DNA of 64,000 nt from Corylus avellana (GCF_901000735.1 NC_081541.1:20249841-20313840); one strand, 5' to 3'; numbered from the stretch's first letter, positions 31,702-43,454 are shown. Notes: generated from the letters alone by a model not told the origin. A program made the numbers and translations.

Positions 31702-32819
31702 ATGCCTAGAGCCCGTGCTTCATCATCCCGAGGGTCCGAGGCCCAAGCCATCTCTCCTCCACCCACTTTTGAGGAGCGGGAGCTTCTGTTTGAAACCACC
31801 TTCGCCATCCGAGAAGACTTTCAAAACAATCAGGCGACTCAATGGGCGGTCGCCGAGTTTAAGCGAAGGGGTCTCAAGAAGCTCTTTAAACCGTTCACCT
31901 CTACCGCCTACCGGAAGCCGGTCGTTGAATTCTACGCCAAGCTTTCCCATGACTGTGACAACTCGGCTGCTCTCTCCTCAAAAGTACGAGGGCAAATTGT
32001 TCCTGTGACGAGAGCCGACATAGCCACAGCCTTGCACTGCAATGATGAGCATCCTCTAGAAACTGCATATCTTGCAGAGCAACCGGCCCGATACTATGTG
32101 GCAGAAATCATTGAAGACATGTGCCAAAGGCTCTATGCGGACGTCCACCACAATGCCGGCAGTCAGTCCAAGCTACCTTGAAGCTTGTGGTTTGTGGATT
32201 CCATCTTGCACCGAAATGCCTTCCCCTTGGGACATAAAACTCAAAGGCGTGATCAATTCCTCCAAACTCTCTATGCCTTCCACAAGGATGCATGGTACTC
32301 CATTCCCGACATCATTTGGAACCAAATCCATAAATTTTGGAATGGAGTGCACATTGGGGGAGCTGAGTCCACACATTCATGGGGATTGCCTATCCTTACT
32401 TGATCACATACATTCTGCGAAAAAAGGGCATTAAGGGCACTGCAACTGATGAGCCAGTCACCACCACTCCATTATTTGGCATTCACCAATGGAACAAGAG
32501 CTGCTCCCATATGCGCCGGGCACCTCCAGAAGAAGGGGAAGAGGCAAATGAGGTCGAGCCAATGGCTGAAGATGAACCAGCAGCTAAGTCCGTAGATGAA
32601 GATGAGGAGGAGACCTCAATTGACGTTCAAGCCATCCAATACCGATCCCTTTGTGAACAAATGGACGGTCTTCGGAGAGAGCTAGTTGATCAAAGAAGGG
32701 AGGATAGGGAAGATAAGGTCGCCATGGACAAACGCTTAGCTGCCCTAGAAGAATTGATGCGGTCCATCCTAAACCGGTTACCACCACCATCTGGAGCATC
32801 TACTTCTGGGCAACACTGA
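31702..32819 (+). pseudogene. Athila env-like ORF of element C, nearly intact
   Basis: Best-preserved env-like ORF in the window, about 372 codons. It begins MPRARASSSRGSEAQ, followed by FEERELLFETTFAIREDFQ, KKLFKPFTSTAYRKPVVEFY, LSSKVRGQIVPVTRADIAT, LWFVDSILHRNAFPLGHK, FLQTLYAFHKDAWYSIPDII, ESTHSWGLP and PLFGIHQWNKSCSHM. An acidic stretch and a C-terminal heptad-like region (EQMDGLRRELVDQRRED, LAALEELMRSIL) follow. Only one TGA (32179-32181) and one frameshift (about 32385-32400) separate it from a full reading frame. The domain is conserved in Athila elements but of unknown function. No signal peptide is visible. Confidence 0.85.
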
Positions 32820-34431
32820 GAAGGGACCACCATCTAGCTGAAGATGTAAAACTTAGCACTCATGGGAGGCACCCCATAGCATATCCTTTTATTAAGTTAT
32901 TTGATTTCTATTTTGTTGTGTTTTCATTTGTGTTTAGTATTTTAGGTATTTGGTGTTATGTCGTTTCTTTTCCATTATGTTACAGTGATCGAGCGCAGGT
33001 CTCCATCTGTGAGGCTACCGTACTCTGTTAGTGCGATCGAGCGCACTTGGCAGCATCTCATAGTTTTTTTTTTTTTTGTTCAATTTTTATTTCATTTTAG
33101 TTTTGTTCCTTTTTACTTGTTTGTGTGTTTTATTATTTTGCAGAGACAAGTATGCTTCAATTCAAGTTTGAGGGTGTGCTACGAGCCATGCTTTCCAATA
33201 TCATATCGACCATCTCCCGAGTACATTCTTTCCTTTACTTTGACACTTGTGGGACAATGTGTCATTTAAGTTTGGGGGTATGGGCACACATGTTTACACA
33301 CTTTGTGTCCCAATTTGATGTTATTTGTTTTGTGTGTTGATTGTTTATGTTAAAAAAAAAAAAAAATTATGCATGTCCATGTTTATCCTAAAATTTTAGG
33401 TTGATCTAGAAAGAATTGTGACTTGAATTCATCAGTGAGCTTAACATTTTGAACACATGATCTGATGAGTGAATCTATTAGTTTGGTTACTTGTTGAGGA
33501 CAGTTGAAAAATCACATGTTTGATCTGATCACACAAGCACATTAGCACAAAATTTGTGAGGTATGACATGAGGTCTGATATGTGTGTTTCTGCATCTTGG
33601 ATGAAATTTGATTACTTATTAGATGACACCGTGGCATATGTAGTGATAGAAAAATAAATAAATAAATAAATAAATAAATGATCATTGAAAGCTTTTCACT
33701 GAGTAACCGGACCTCCTGTCTCAAAGCATTGAGTGTTCACGTCAAAAGGTGAAAAATTTGGATTTGATCAATGTCATAGTTAGTTGGTTTTGTAGCCTTT
33801 TTGACTCGAGTTAGTAGGTCCTTAGGGGTGTCTCTACACCTAATGCCCTAAAACCATCTGGTTTGGGAGTCATTGACTTAACACTTGCTATAAGGGTCAA
33901 TTAGAAAGCTTAAGGAAACCAACATTGCACAACCTGACCCAAAAAAAAAGGGGGAAAAAGAAATATGCCATTGTGTCATTCTAATAGGAATTTCAGTGAA
34001 TTTTGAGATAAGGAGACATTGTATATTGGAATGATTTGGAAGCCTCAATTTTGTACTAGTTCACTGTACACAATTTACAAACTTGTGATGATTTAACATG
34101 TCTTTTGTAAGTAATTGCACTTTAAGACTCCAATTCATTGTGAAGATGGAGTTCATCTATTTAAGTTTGCTTATGAATGAAAATCATAATCTTGAAGTGA
34201 TACTTTAATTTTTTTTGGGATAACATGAGCTCTTGCATGATGTTTGTAGGTAACATTTCTGGAAAACCCTCACAAGACTTCACTCGTCCACTAGGAAATT
34301 CCTAGGAGTTTAAAAGGCTTGTTGCATACGCTAAATGCAATCGTACATCCCACGAAAGATGGATTTATCTTTTGTTTTCTGTTTTTCCATTCTTGTTTTT
34401 AGTTTTGTATTGGTAAGGGACTAGCAATATG
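32820..34431 (+). other. 3' UTR of element C
   Basis: Non-coding, with the conserved blocks in order: AACTTAGCACTCATGGGAGG right after the ORF (32851-32870), a palindrome cluster (32985-33050), GGGACAATGTGTCATTTAAG with TTTGGGGGTATGGG (33251-33284), an (AAAT)n run at 33654-33679, and the CCCTCACAAGACTTCACTCG block near 34267. No ORF of credible length. Confidence 0.65.
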
Positions 34432-34445
34432 TAAGTTTGGGGGTG
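34432..34445 (+). other. Polypurine tract of element C
   Basis: TAAGTTTGGGGGTG immediately before the 3' LTR start TGATAAGTGC. Confidence 0.8.
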
Positions 34446-34637
34446 TGATAAGTGCTAAAATATTCATATTTTTAGCCCTTAACTTACATGTTTTAATCCT
34501 TTAGTTTTAGTTAATTTATGCCATTTTACTTCCTTTTTGTGTTTTCCATGCTTTTGTAGGCTTTTGGAAGAAAATGAAGTAAAACTAGAAGATTTGGGCT
34601 CAAAAGAGAGAAATTGGGAAAAATGGAGTTCCTGACA

Positions 34638-34792
34638 TTGCGATCGATCGCAAGTTCCCTACGATCGACCGCACTACCAAAGAGGACCAGCCGCGAAGCA
34701 ATCATGCGCGATCGAGCGCAGCGTACATACGATCGATCGCAGACGTGCGATCGAGCGCACACGGGTTGCGATCGATCGCACCCGCGCGCAAG
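34638..34792. repeat. CGATCG palindrome cluster of element C 3' LTR
   Basis: Six well-kept units: TTGCGATCGATCGCAAG, TACGATCGACCGCAC, GCGCGATCGAGCGCAG, TACGATCGATCGCAG, GTGCGATCGAGCGCACAC and TTGCGATCGATCGCACC, within 155 bases. Confidence 0.85.
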
Positions 34793-35129
34793 TGCCACAT
34801 GAGCTACGGCCGAGCCCCCCTTTCCTTCCATGTTGGGGTTTTCCAATTCCCACTTATAGGAGGGTTAAAACCCTACGAATTTTCTAGGTTTACTAGTGTC
34901 TCAAGGACTTCTAAAGCCTATAAATAGACCTCTTAGGCTCTAGGAATAGGTGTGGAGAAAGAGGCACAAGCTCTGGAAAGGAACTGAAGGCTGAATCAAG
35001 AGAAGTTTGAGTTTTTCTTCTCTTCCACCTTTTATCATTATTATGTAGTTTATATTTTATTTAGGGCTAGATTGAAGCCCTAGTTATGTTTTGTTAATAT
35101 TTCAATATTGGCGCCTTTGTGATGATCTT

Positions 35130-36645
35130 TGATGTGGTATTTTTGTGACCAAAAATATCAATTATAAAAATAACCACTCGCAATAGGACGAATCTTTGTA
35201 GGATACGGCTATAGAGAGGGTGTCGAACCTCAAGGAATGCAGGGGTTTTATTATCAAAATTTAAAAGATCAAAATTAACTTAATTAAAAAGGAGAATTGA
35301 TTTGATTTTCTTTAAAAACTAAAGTGCATGAAAATAAAAGAGATTAAAAATAAGAGAGAGAGTGTAGGGTATTGACTTCACCTCTATCCGCACAACAATG
35401 GCTAATCATAATTAATCCCAGAAATTCATTTTATGCATGTTATAAATAAACAAGAAACTACCTTATTAAAGAATAAGCATAATCTATCTTCGGTTGGCAC
35501 GGATCGTCCACCTAACCACTAAGATGCGGTACGACCCGTCTTTCCTAGGTATAAATTATCAAATTCTTTAATAGGATACATACAATCAATGAATAAGTGT
35601 AACCCATCTTCGGTTGGCACGGACTGTCTACCTAAATTACACTAAACTAGGGTGTAGTACAATCCGTCTTCCCTAGGCATGGCCTATCAAATCCTATTGA
35701 TCATATGTCAATTAAACCCATTGTATAACCATCATCCTCATAATCACAGAAAACAAGAATGATTTGATTTCAATAAAAGTAAAATACTTTCTAAGACAAG
35801 AGAAGAATTTCACAAATATTGATATTGAAATTGAAGAACAATTGCATTTAATATGAAGAACATAAATCAATTGTAGCAATCCTCATAGTTATACAATCAA
35901 CATGCATAAATTAAAAATCTAGAAATTAAATACAATCAAACCATTATGCTTGGATAGGGTTACATCAACACCCCACGAAGGGGTTTAGCCGCTCATGATC
36001 TCCTAAGCTCCACAGACTATTTTACTGAATTTTTGCTCTAGAAGCGGTGTGTTTTTTCTCAATGCTTAGAGGCCTATTTATAGGGCTTAGGAGAGTCCTA
36101 GAAGCCCTAGGAATCCTATAAATTTCGGAGATTTAAGTCCAAGTCCAATTATGATAAAGAAAACCTAAGTCCAAATCGGAATAGGATTCGCCCAGAATTG
36201 CGTTCCTATCTTGCGGGGCAATTTTGGCAATGCGGCGCTCCGAATTAGGAAAATGCTATTTCACAATGATTTGTAGAAATTTGAGTTAGCTTTCCAGTGC
36301 CGCTTGAATCACCTCAATCAGATATTTGAGCTGAAAGTTATGGCCAAAATACCGAGACATATGCAGAATCCAAAATTGAATCCAATCCGATTTTGACTCC
36401 AATTTGAGAAATTCCGAATTAATCTCTTCCTTTATTTGATTAAACTTAACCATGATTGGTTAAGCTTAATCATATCTTCTAGGTCTTCTCAAAGTGTGCT
36501 TTTAAGCCCAAAATGAATGGAATTAATTGCATCTTTATTTATAACCTGAAAACACAAAACAAAACAAAATCAAACAAATAACAACGCTAAGGAATTAATA
36601 TATGCAAATTAAGGGGCTTGAATGTGCAACATTCGGCGCTTATCA
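35130..36645 (-). repeat. 3' LTR (LTR2) of element J
   Basis: Minus strand starts TGATAAGCGCCGAATG and ends ACCACATCA, 1516 bases. TATA box at 36075-36082 (minus TATAAATA). It differs from the partner LTR by scattered changes and small indels (for example CACCTCAATCAGATATTTGA is partly missing in the partner at about 40903). Confidence 0.92.
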
Positions 36646-37111
36646 CACCCCCAAACTTACATATTGCTAGTCCCTTAGCAATACAAAACAGAAAATAAAC
36701 TGAAAAATAAAAAGATAAGTCCATCTTTCGTGGGATGTACGATTGCATTTAGCATATGCAACAAGCCTTTTAAACCCCTAAGCATTCCCTAGAGGACGAG
36801 TGAAGTCTCGTGAGGGTTTTCCAGGAATGATACCCACAAACATTGTCATCATTATGTTATTCAAAAGGATAAAGCATCACAAAAAAATGGTTCTCATTCA
36901 TTAGCAGGATTAAAATTATAAACTTCATTTTCAAAATTCCCAGGAATTTACAAGTCAAATCACTTACAAATGGCAGATTGAGATACACAAATTTCAATTA
37001 GTGCAAAGTGAACTAACACATAATCATGAGGCTTCAAAATAATTCCAATATGTATGAATCAACATCTCAGAATTTATTGGACTTCAAATCAAATGAAACA
37101 ACCAAGGCATT

Positions 37112-37145
<34 letters not shown>

Positions 37146-38051
37146 GCTTTGTAATACTTAGCTCCCTTAAGCTTTCTAGTTGACTCATGTATCGAGTGTT
37201 AGGCCAATATCTCCCAAACCAAATGGCTTTAGGGCATTAGGTGTAAAGACACCCCTAAGGACTTACTAACTCAATTCAAAAAGGCTACGAAGCTAAGCTA
37301 GCCATTTTATTAATCAACCCAAAAATTTCACTTTTTGACGCGAACACTCACTGCTTAATGAGGCAAGGGGTCCGGTTACTCAGCGAAAAATTCAAACTTG
37401 ATTTTTTTATTTCATTTTATTATTATTATTTTTTTTTTATAGTATGCCAAAGTTATTCACCCAATATGTCACCCAACAGAATTCAAGATATTGAAAACAA
37501 ACATAATTGGTCTCAAAATTCATACCTCACAGACATGTGCTAGTGTGCTCAAGATAGATTTAAATTGAAACAAGAAGCATCTCATGTTGCCAAAAGTAAG
37601 TAATAAGACTCAAAATTCCTAAGTCATATGATCATGTGTTCATAACTTTAAGCCTATCAATGAAATTTAAACCAAAATCAAAGCTCAACCATATGCTTAA
37701 GAATGACATAACAACAAAAATGGACCGTGTTTTGTTTTTCCATACCCTCAAACTTGAATCATACATTGTCCCCAATGTATGTATAGAACTAAAGAATAAG
37801 ATCAAGAGTACAGAAATACCTGAATGAGCAGATGTGGGCATATCATACCCCCAAACTTGTATGCAAAAACACATGTCCTGAAAAACAAAGTGATACTCCA
37901 ACCAAATACCAATCAAGTGCACACATTGTTGTAAAAAGATAAACAAAGAATGAAGCAACAATGGATAAAAAAAACCTGGATGGAGATCATATGCCCTGGT
38001 GGAATGAGGAGTCGAGCGCACAGGGCCTGCACTCGATCTTATGAAACTGAC
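36646..38051 (-). other. Polypurine tract and 3' UTR of element J
   Basis: Polypurine tract at 36646-36660 (minus TAAGTTTGGGGGTG). It is followed by the shared CCCTAGAGGACGAGTGAAG block (about 36791-36809), a 29-base T run (37114-37142), and the palindrome ACATTGTCCCCAATGT (37763-37778) with a degenerate second polypurine-like tract. Non-coding. Confidence 0.65.
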
Positions 38052-39319
38052 TCATCTAGTCAAAATATATGGAATCCGCCAAGTCAACGGAATCCACATC
38101 CTTGATTCGCACAGTATTCTCGGACCCTTAAGTTTAAATTTGAAGCACCAATCTTTTATTCTCTTGGACCAAAGAGAATAAATTTTACCCACAAATGGGT
38201 AATTCCAAACGTCAGCATATCGAGGTAGATCCTTCTGAGTATTTCCAAACAATTTCTCATCCAAAAAGGAATCATGAATTGGAATAAAATGGGGAGAATA
38301 CTTGGGAAGTTTTTCTACCTCGATGGTCTCTTTTTCCTCGTCTAACTGCCCTAACAGACTACCCACCTGGCCTCTTGGTAAGTCATAAGAAATAATGACC
38401 GGGATAGTGTCATCTGTCCCTAAAAATGAAGATTTCAGATTACCTTGAATAGGGGCTCGAGGCTCATATGGCATCTCAGGAATAGGAGGTGATGGTGAAG
38501 AAGCCTCAGTGCTCGCTTCCTTGCTTTTTTCCGATGTAGATCCTGTGGGACCTCAATTTGCTCCTCCTTTGGCTCCTCCTTCCTTTCTTCCACGTGGTTT
38601 CCGACCACCTCTCCACTCCTCAATGTGGTGATAGCTTGCTCATGACACAAAGTACTCTCTTCCTCCATGTAGTTTTCATCAGGAATGGCCACCGGGTGAC
38701 TTTGAAGCTCTTCTTCTTCCATCCTATTAAGGTGGTTGATGATTTGTTCAACATGAGCTTCCATCCTGGCGTCTATCTCGGCGAAGAATTGAGGAGTATA
38801 AAGTTCCTGTTGAGATTTCACCGTCTGCTTTCTCTCACCCGTTAGCTCACTTATCATTTTTAGTATCCGAGCCTCAAAATTAGAATCTGAGGGAGGTGGT
38901 GCGGCCTGGTATTGTTGTTGTGAAGGCCAGTAGATGGGAGATGGCTCTTCTTGATATTCTTGAAAGTCAAAACCCATCGGAGGAGGTGGTTCAGTTTGGT
39001 ATATCTGTTGTGGACTTGCTTGATATGGAGGAGAATAGGATTGACCATTGAATTGAGGATATGCCTGATGGTACAGTTCATGACGTTGTGGAGCATAATT
39101 CCCAGGAGCTTGAGTTTGCCACGAAAGATTAGACTGGTTGCTCCACGCCGGGCTATAGGAATCAGAATAATGGCCATTCCTCGGTCTAGAGAACGGTCTG
39201 TTCATATGCTCATAAGAATAATTAGAAAATTGTCCCGCTGTAGGACAATCTCTAATATGATGATAAGGACTATAGCAATATGAACATGGTCCATGGGGTG
39301 TTGGAATGCCTCCCCACAT
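38052..39319 (-). pseudogene. Capsid-less zinc-knuckle ORF of element J with C-terminal HDS module
   Basis: The ATG at 39319 begins MWGGIPTPHGPC, so the protein starts almost at a CCHC zinc knuckle (CSYCYSPYHHIRDC, 39245-39286) with no capsid domain before it. Then comes a Tyr/Pro/Gln-rich stretch (about 39200-38870), a coiled-coil-like segment (FFAEIDARMEAHVEQIINHL), the gag-PR spacer motif ITTLRSGEVV, and a charged tail. A frameshift at about 38440-38475 moves into a second frame. That frame has IPVIISYDLPRGQ (resembles the region just before RT), then a module with FIPIHDSFLDEKLFGNTQ and KRIKDWCFKFKLK. The same module occurs in elements E and F. Function unknown. An RNA-binding accessory protein is a guess from the knuckle. 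Confidence 0.72.
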
Positions 39320-39702
39320 GAACTAAACTAATATAATTAACATAAAATAACAACAGAAAAATAAAAATAAAAACTCACAAACGGCCTTTAGGTGCCCTGG
39401 AAATTTGGAAGCCGACTGCTGCTAATGCGCTCGATCGCATGGCAGAGTACGCTCGAGCGTACTGCCGCAGATGGGTGTGAGCACAGGAGTGGAGGGATCG
39501 AGCGCAAAAGGTGGAGTGCGTACGTGCGCTCGATCGCACGCGACCTGCGCTCGATCGCAGTCACAGTGAAGGCAGCTACGGACCTGTTTGCAAATTCTAA
39601 AATAAAACAAAAACAAAACACAAACAGAATTAAAATTAGCAGAAAAATGAATTATTAAGCTAAAATCAATCCTTAAATTGTGACAATAAAACCGTTAAGC
39701 AG
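39320..39702 (-). other. 5' leader of element J
   Basis: A/T-rich leader between PBS and ORF. A palindrome cluster at 39425-39562 includes ATGCGCTCGATCGCATG, TACGCTCGAGCGTAC, GGATCGAGCGCAAA, GTGCGCTCGATCGCACG and CTGCGCTCGATCGCAG. No upstream capsid-coding sequence can be recognised. Confidence 0.65.
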
Positions 39703-39720
39703 TCCCCGGCAACGGCGCCA
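39703..39720 (-). other. Primer-binding site of element J (tRNA-Asp)
   Basis: Minus strand TGGCGCCGTTGCCGGGGA, five bases from the LTR end. It is a perfect complement of the plant tRNA-Asp acceptor end. Confidence 0.9.
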
Positions 39721-39725
39721 AAAAT

Positions 39726-41230
39726 TGATGTGGTATTTTTGTGACCAAAAATATCAATTATAAAAATAACCACTCGCAATAGGACGAATCTTTGTAGGAT
39801 ACGGCTATAGAGAGGGTGTCGAACCTCAAGGACTGCAGGGGTTTTATTATCAAAATTTAAAAGATCAAAATTAACTTAATTAAAAAGGAGAATTGATTTG
39901 ATTTTCTTTAAAAACTAAAGTGCATGAAAATAAAAGAGATTAAAAATAAGAGAGAGAGTGTAGGGTATTGACTTCACCTCTATCCGCACAACAATGGCTA
40001 ATCATAATTAATCCCATAAATTCATTCTATGCATGTTATAAATAAACAAGAAACTACCTTATTAAAGAATAAGCATAATCTATCCTCGGTTGGCACGGAT
40101 CGTCCACCTAACCACTAAGACGCGATACGACCCGTCTTCCCTAGGTATAAATTATCAAATTCTATAACAGGATACATACAATCAATGAATAAGTGTAACC
40201 CATCTTCGGTTGGCACGGACTGTCTACCTAAATTACACTAAACTAGGGTGTAGTACAATCCGTCTTCCCTAGGCTTGGCCTATCAAATCCTATTGATCAT
40301 ATGTCAATTAAACCCATTGTATAACCATCATCCTCATAATCACAGAAAACAAGAATGATTTGATTTCAATAAAAGTAAAATACTTTCTAAGACAAGAGCA
40401 GAATTTCACAAATATTGATATTGAAATTGAAGAACAATTGCATTTAATATGAAGAACATAAATCAATTGTAGCAATCCTCATAGTTATACAATCAACATG
40501 CATAAATTAAAAATCTAGAAATTAAATACAATCAAACCATTATGCTTGGATAGGGTTACATCAACACCCCACGAAGGGGTTTAGCCGCTCATGATCTCCT
40601 AAGCTCCAAAGACAATTTACTGAATTTTGCTCTAGAAGCGGTGTGTCTTTTCTCAATGCTTAGAGGCCTATTTATAGGGCTTAGGAGAGTCCTAGAAGCC
40701 CTAGTAATCCTATAAATTTCGGAGATTTAAGTCCAAGTCCAATTAGGATAAAGAAAACCTAAGTCCAAATCGGAATAGGATTCACCCAAAATTGCGTTCC
40801 TATCTTGCGGGGCGATTTTGGCAATGCGGCACTCCGAATTAGGAAAATGCTATTTCACAATGATTTGTAGAAATTTGAGTTAGCTTTCCAGTGCCGCTTG
40901 AATCAATATTTTAACTAAAAGTTATGGCCAAAATACCGAGACATATGCAGAATTCCAAATTGAATCCAATCCGATTTTGACTCCAATTTGAGAAATTTCG
41001 AATTAATCCTTTCCTTTATTTGATTAAACTTAACCATGATTGGTTAAGCTTAATCATATCTTCTAGGTCTTCTCAAAGTGTGCTTTTAAGCCCAAAATGA
41101 ATGGAATTAATTGCATCTTTATTTATAACCTGAAAACACAAAAACAAAACAAAATCAAACAAATAACAACGCTAAGGAATTAACATATGCAAATTAAGGG
41201 GCTTGAATGTGCAACATTCGGCGCTTATCA
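39726..41230 (-). repeat. 5' LTR (LTR2) of element J
   Basis: 1505 bases, minus strand TGATAAGCGCCGAATG to ACCACATCA. TATA box at 40669-40676. It borders the PBS on one side and the ATCTT duplication on the other. Confidence 0.92.
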
Positions 41231-41892
41231 ATCTTGTTGTGCTATTTAACTTGATTAATACCTACTTGCATGAATTCCTTATACGTGTGTGCCTGATCAA
41301 CATATGCATGTGGTATGGACTAGTTAGTTAAATCAATTTGGATGGCCGAGTCCTGGGTTTAACAGAAGTAACAAAAGAAATCCACACCGGGTTCTTAGGT
41401 TAATCAACATGGGGAACCGGAAATATTTGCCATGCCCTAGGTCTCGTGTGTTTGTCGATTTCCATAGAACATATGCTTTCCTAAGGAACAACTTAGTATA
41501 AATCATGCTAAATCCCTTAGGAATGAAGAGAGTTAGAGTAGACACCATGCCTAACTTGTTGCTTAGGGAAATTTATAGCCTTAGGAGTATATGCCATGCC
41601 CTAAGGTTGACAAACATTATATTTGTATAACTTGATCAAAGCATTGGCATATTATTATATTAGCTAAATATAATTAGTGGTGGATATCAAAGCCCTACCC
41701 TTTATTATCATCACTTCAACAATCAATCTTTGTTTTGCTTTTGCTGAAGGAATCTATTTTTAAACATAAATTCAGCAATCCTGGCAGGAATGATCCTGTA
41801 CTTCCACCATATACTACTATGTTGACCTTGTGCACTTGCAGGTAAAATGTACAATTATTCACCAATTAATTTAGGTAGATTTTTGCACAACA

Positions 41893-43454
41893 CTTATCTT
41901 TCGTTGGTTTGACTAGCGTTTGAGGGAAGGGTGGTGCATTCACCTTCTCCATTTTGTTTACCTTGGAAGTTGATGCTTCATCTGGAGATGCTTGAGGTGG
42001 CTCTTCAGTTCCAATGACTTTGCCATTCCTAAGAACTGTGACTGCTTTCAGCTGCTGGTGACTCCCTGGATTAGGTATTGTTTGGACTGGAAATTCTCCC
42101 TGCTTCCTTTCACTCAACTCCTTTAACATCTGCCCCATTTGCACTTTTAGTCTTTGGATGGCTTGATCAGTCCTTGTATTGAATTGTTTTTGGTCAGTTA
42201 TAAATTGTTGTTGTGAAGTTACCAGGTTGTGTATCATATTCTCCAGTTGGTTTAACTTTAACTCTTGAGTTGGTTGGCTTGCTTGTTGGGGACCCTTTTG
42301 CTGTCCTTGATTGTTACTCCATGAGAAATTTGGATGGTTGCGCCACCCTGGATTGTAGGTATTGGAGTACGGATTGTTCTTGTGGGGTTAATTGTTTTGT
42401 CCCACGTAATTCACCTCTTCTTGCTCTGCAAATGGAGATAAAGGACACATTTCAGCTGTGTGATCTAAATGGGAACATATAGCACATACCTGAATTGGTG
42501 TGTCCTTTTGAACAGGTGAGATCTTCTATCCAGTCACGGCCTTGACAATCATATCCATCTTCTTTTCCATAGCAGCCATCTGATTTGGAGATCCTCCATT
42601 GAAATTCACTTCATACATACCCTTGCTCTTTACTCCTCGCCTTCCTCTAGAGCAGAATTGTTAGGAATGGTCACTTAATGTTTCAAAAAGGTCCATTGCT
42701 TCCTCACTACTCATTTCCATAAGTTCTTCTCCACAAACTGAATCAACCATCCCTTTGTTAGTATCATCTAAACCTTCATAGAAAATTTGTACCTGATCAT
42801 CTTGAGGGATGTTGTGATGTGGGCACTTTAGAACAAATGAATTGAAGTGATCCCATGCTTCAAAGAAAAGATCTCCATCTCTTTGTTGGAACATTTGAAG
42901 TTCCCTTTTAAGCTGTCTTGTCTTTTGGGCTGGGAAAAACTTCTTCAGAAACTTGGTGGCTAATTCTTCCCAAGTATGGATAGAATCTGCAGGCAAAGAA
43001 TTATACCACAGTTTAGTATTATCTTTCAAAGAGAAGGGAAAGAGGACTAACTTGAGTCTTCTAGAGTTAAGCCTTGGATGTGCCGCAACTTGCATAGATC
43101 AAAGAACTCCTTAAGATGCAAGTTAGGATCCTCAGTAGGTGTGCCTCTAAAGTGAGTCAATGCATTGAGAATTTGAGGAGAAATATAATAGCTGCCTTCC
43201 ACCTCCGGTTGATATGCTATGCATGAAGGTTGATGGAGGTTCGTTAGGATGAACGCCTGCTTCATCGGTCTCCGGACCGGTGGTGGATTTGCCTCTAGTG
43301 GTGTTGGCACTATTAGTGGATTATCTTGCAAATCTTCCAGTGTGTTCTCAATTTCTTCCTCTTCTTCTTTGTCTTTAGGTCTTTGTCTAATTGTTCGCTC
43401 AATTTCAGGATCAAGTCGAATGATGGTTGAATCTTGAGATCGATGGCCTTGCAT
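41893..43454 (-). pseudogene. gag of element D (5' half of the element split by C)
   Basis: The start is set at MQGHRSQDSTIIRLDPEIER (ATG at 43454), though the frame is open further upstream to 43550. The capsid domain follows: ILNALTHFRGTPTEDPNLHL, FPFSLKDNTKLWYNSLPADS, ATKFLKKFFPAQKTRQLKRE, WDHFNSFVLKCPHHNIPQDD, VQIFYEGLDDTNKGMVDSVC. An intact CCHC knuckle (CAICSHLDHTAEMC, 42445-42486) and QLENMIHNLVTSQQQFITDQ come next. Frame changes at about 43080 and a few stops are present. It ends at the CTTAT duplication. The protease half continues at 26683. Confidence 0.85.

Larger units (their letters stand above)
35130..41230 (-). mobile_element. Element J: complete LTR2 retrotransposon without capsid or pol
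   Basis: Flanked by the perfect 5-bp duplication ATCTT (35125-35129 and 41231-41235), filled in by comparison with the uninterrupted LTR1 (GATGATCTTGTTGTG). It has two LTR2 copies, a tRNA-Asp PBS, a polypurine tract and about 3 kb of internal sequence with one damaged ORF. That ORF starts at a zinc knuckle. There is no gag capsid domain, protease, RT or integrase. The paired LTRs differ at few positions, so it is one of the younger insertions. It must have been mobilised in trans. Confidence 0.92.
26684..41892 (+). mobile_element. Element C: complete LTR1 retrotransposon lacking pol
   Basis: Bounded by 5-bp target duplications CTTAT (26679-26683 and 41893-41897). Without the two later insertions both LTRs are 1341 bases long. 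Order: 5' LTR, PBS, gag, a pol deletion scar, env-like ORF, 3' UTR, polypurine tract, 3' LTR. There is no RT, RNase H or integrase, so movement must have used enzymes supplied in trans. It landed inside the protease region of element D. It was later hit in the 5' LTR by an LTR2 element (now a solo LTR) and in the 3' LTR by element J. Confidence 0.92.
34446..41892 (+). repeat. 3' LTR of element C (split by element J)
   Basis: LTR sequence is 34446-35129 plus 41236-41892, total 1341 bases, equal to the 5' LTR. It ends TTTTTGCACAACA. The interruption is element J with ATCTT duplicated. Palindrome cluster at 34638-34792, TATA box TATAAATA at 34919-34926. Confidence 0.92.

Noticed and set aside
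31702..32819. Env-like ORF as a true viral envelope gene
   Set aside because: The position fits the 'env-like' slot of Athila, but there is no signal peptide, no clear membrane-spanning segment and no cleavage site. The tail is an acidic coiled-coil type. I keep the neutral family name.
37114..37142. T run in element J and similar A or T runs elsewhere as poly(A) tails of LINE or SINE insertions
   Set aside because: They occur at the same 3' UTR position in several LTR elements and have no target duplications or LINE/SINE sequence beside them.
37358..37543. Short ORFs in the 3' UTRs (for example 37358-37543, 33542-33724, 53491-53745)
   Set aside because: Low complexity with poly-F or poly-Y translations of T-rich runs. 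The frames are not kept between homologous UTRs.
39703..39720. tRNA-like sequence at the PBS sites
   Set aside because: Only the 18 bases complementary to the tRNA-Asp acceptor end are present. There is no cloverleaf and no tRNA gene.
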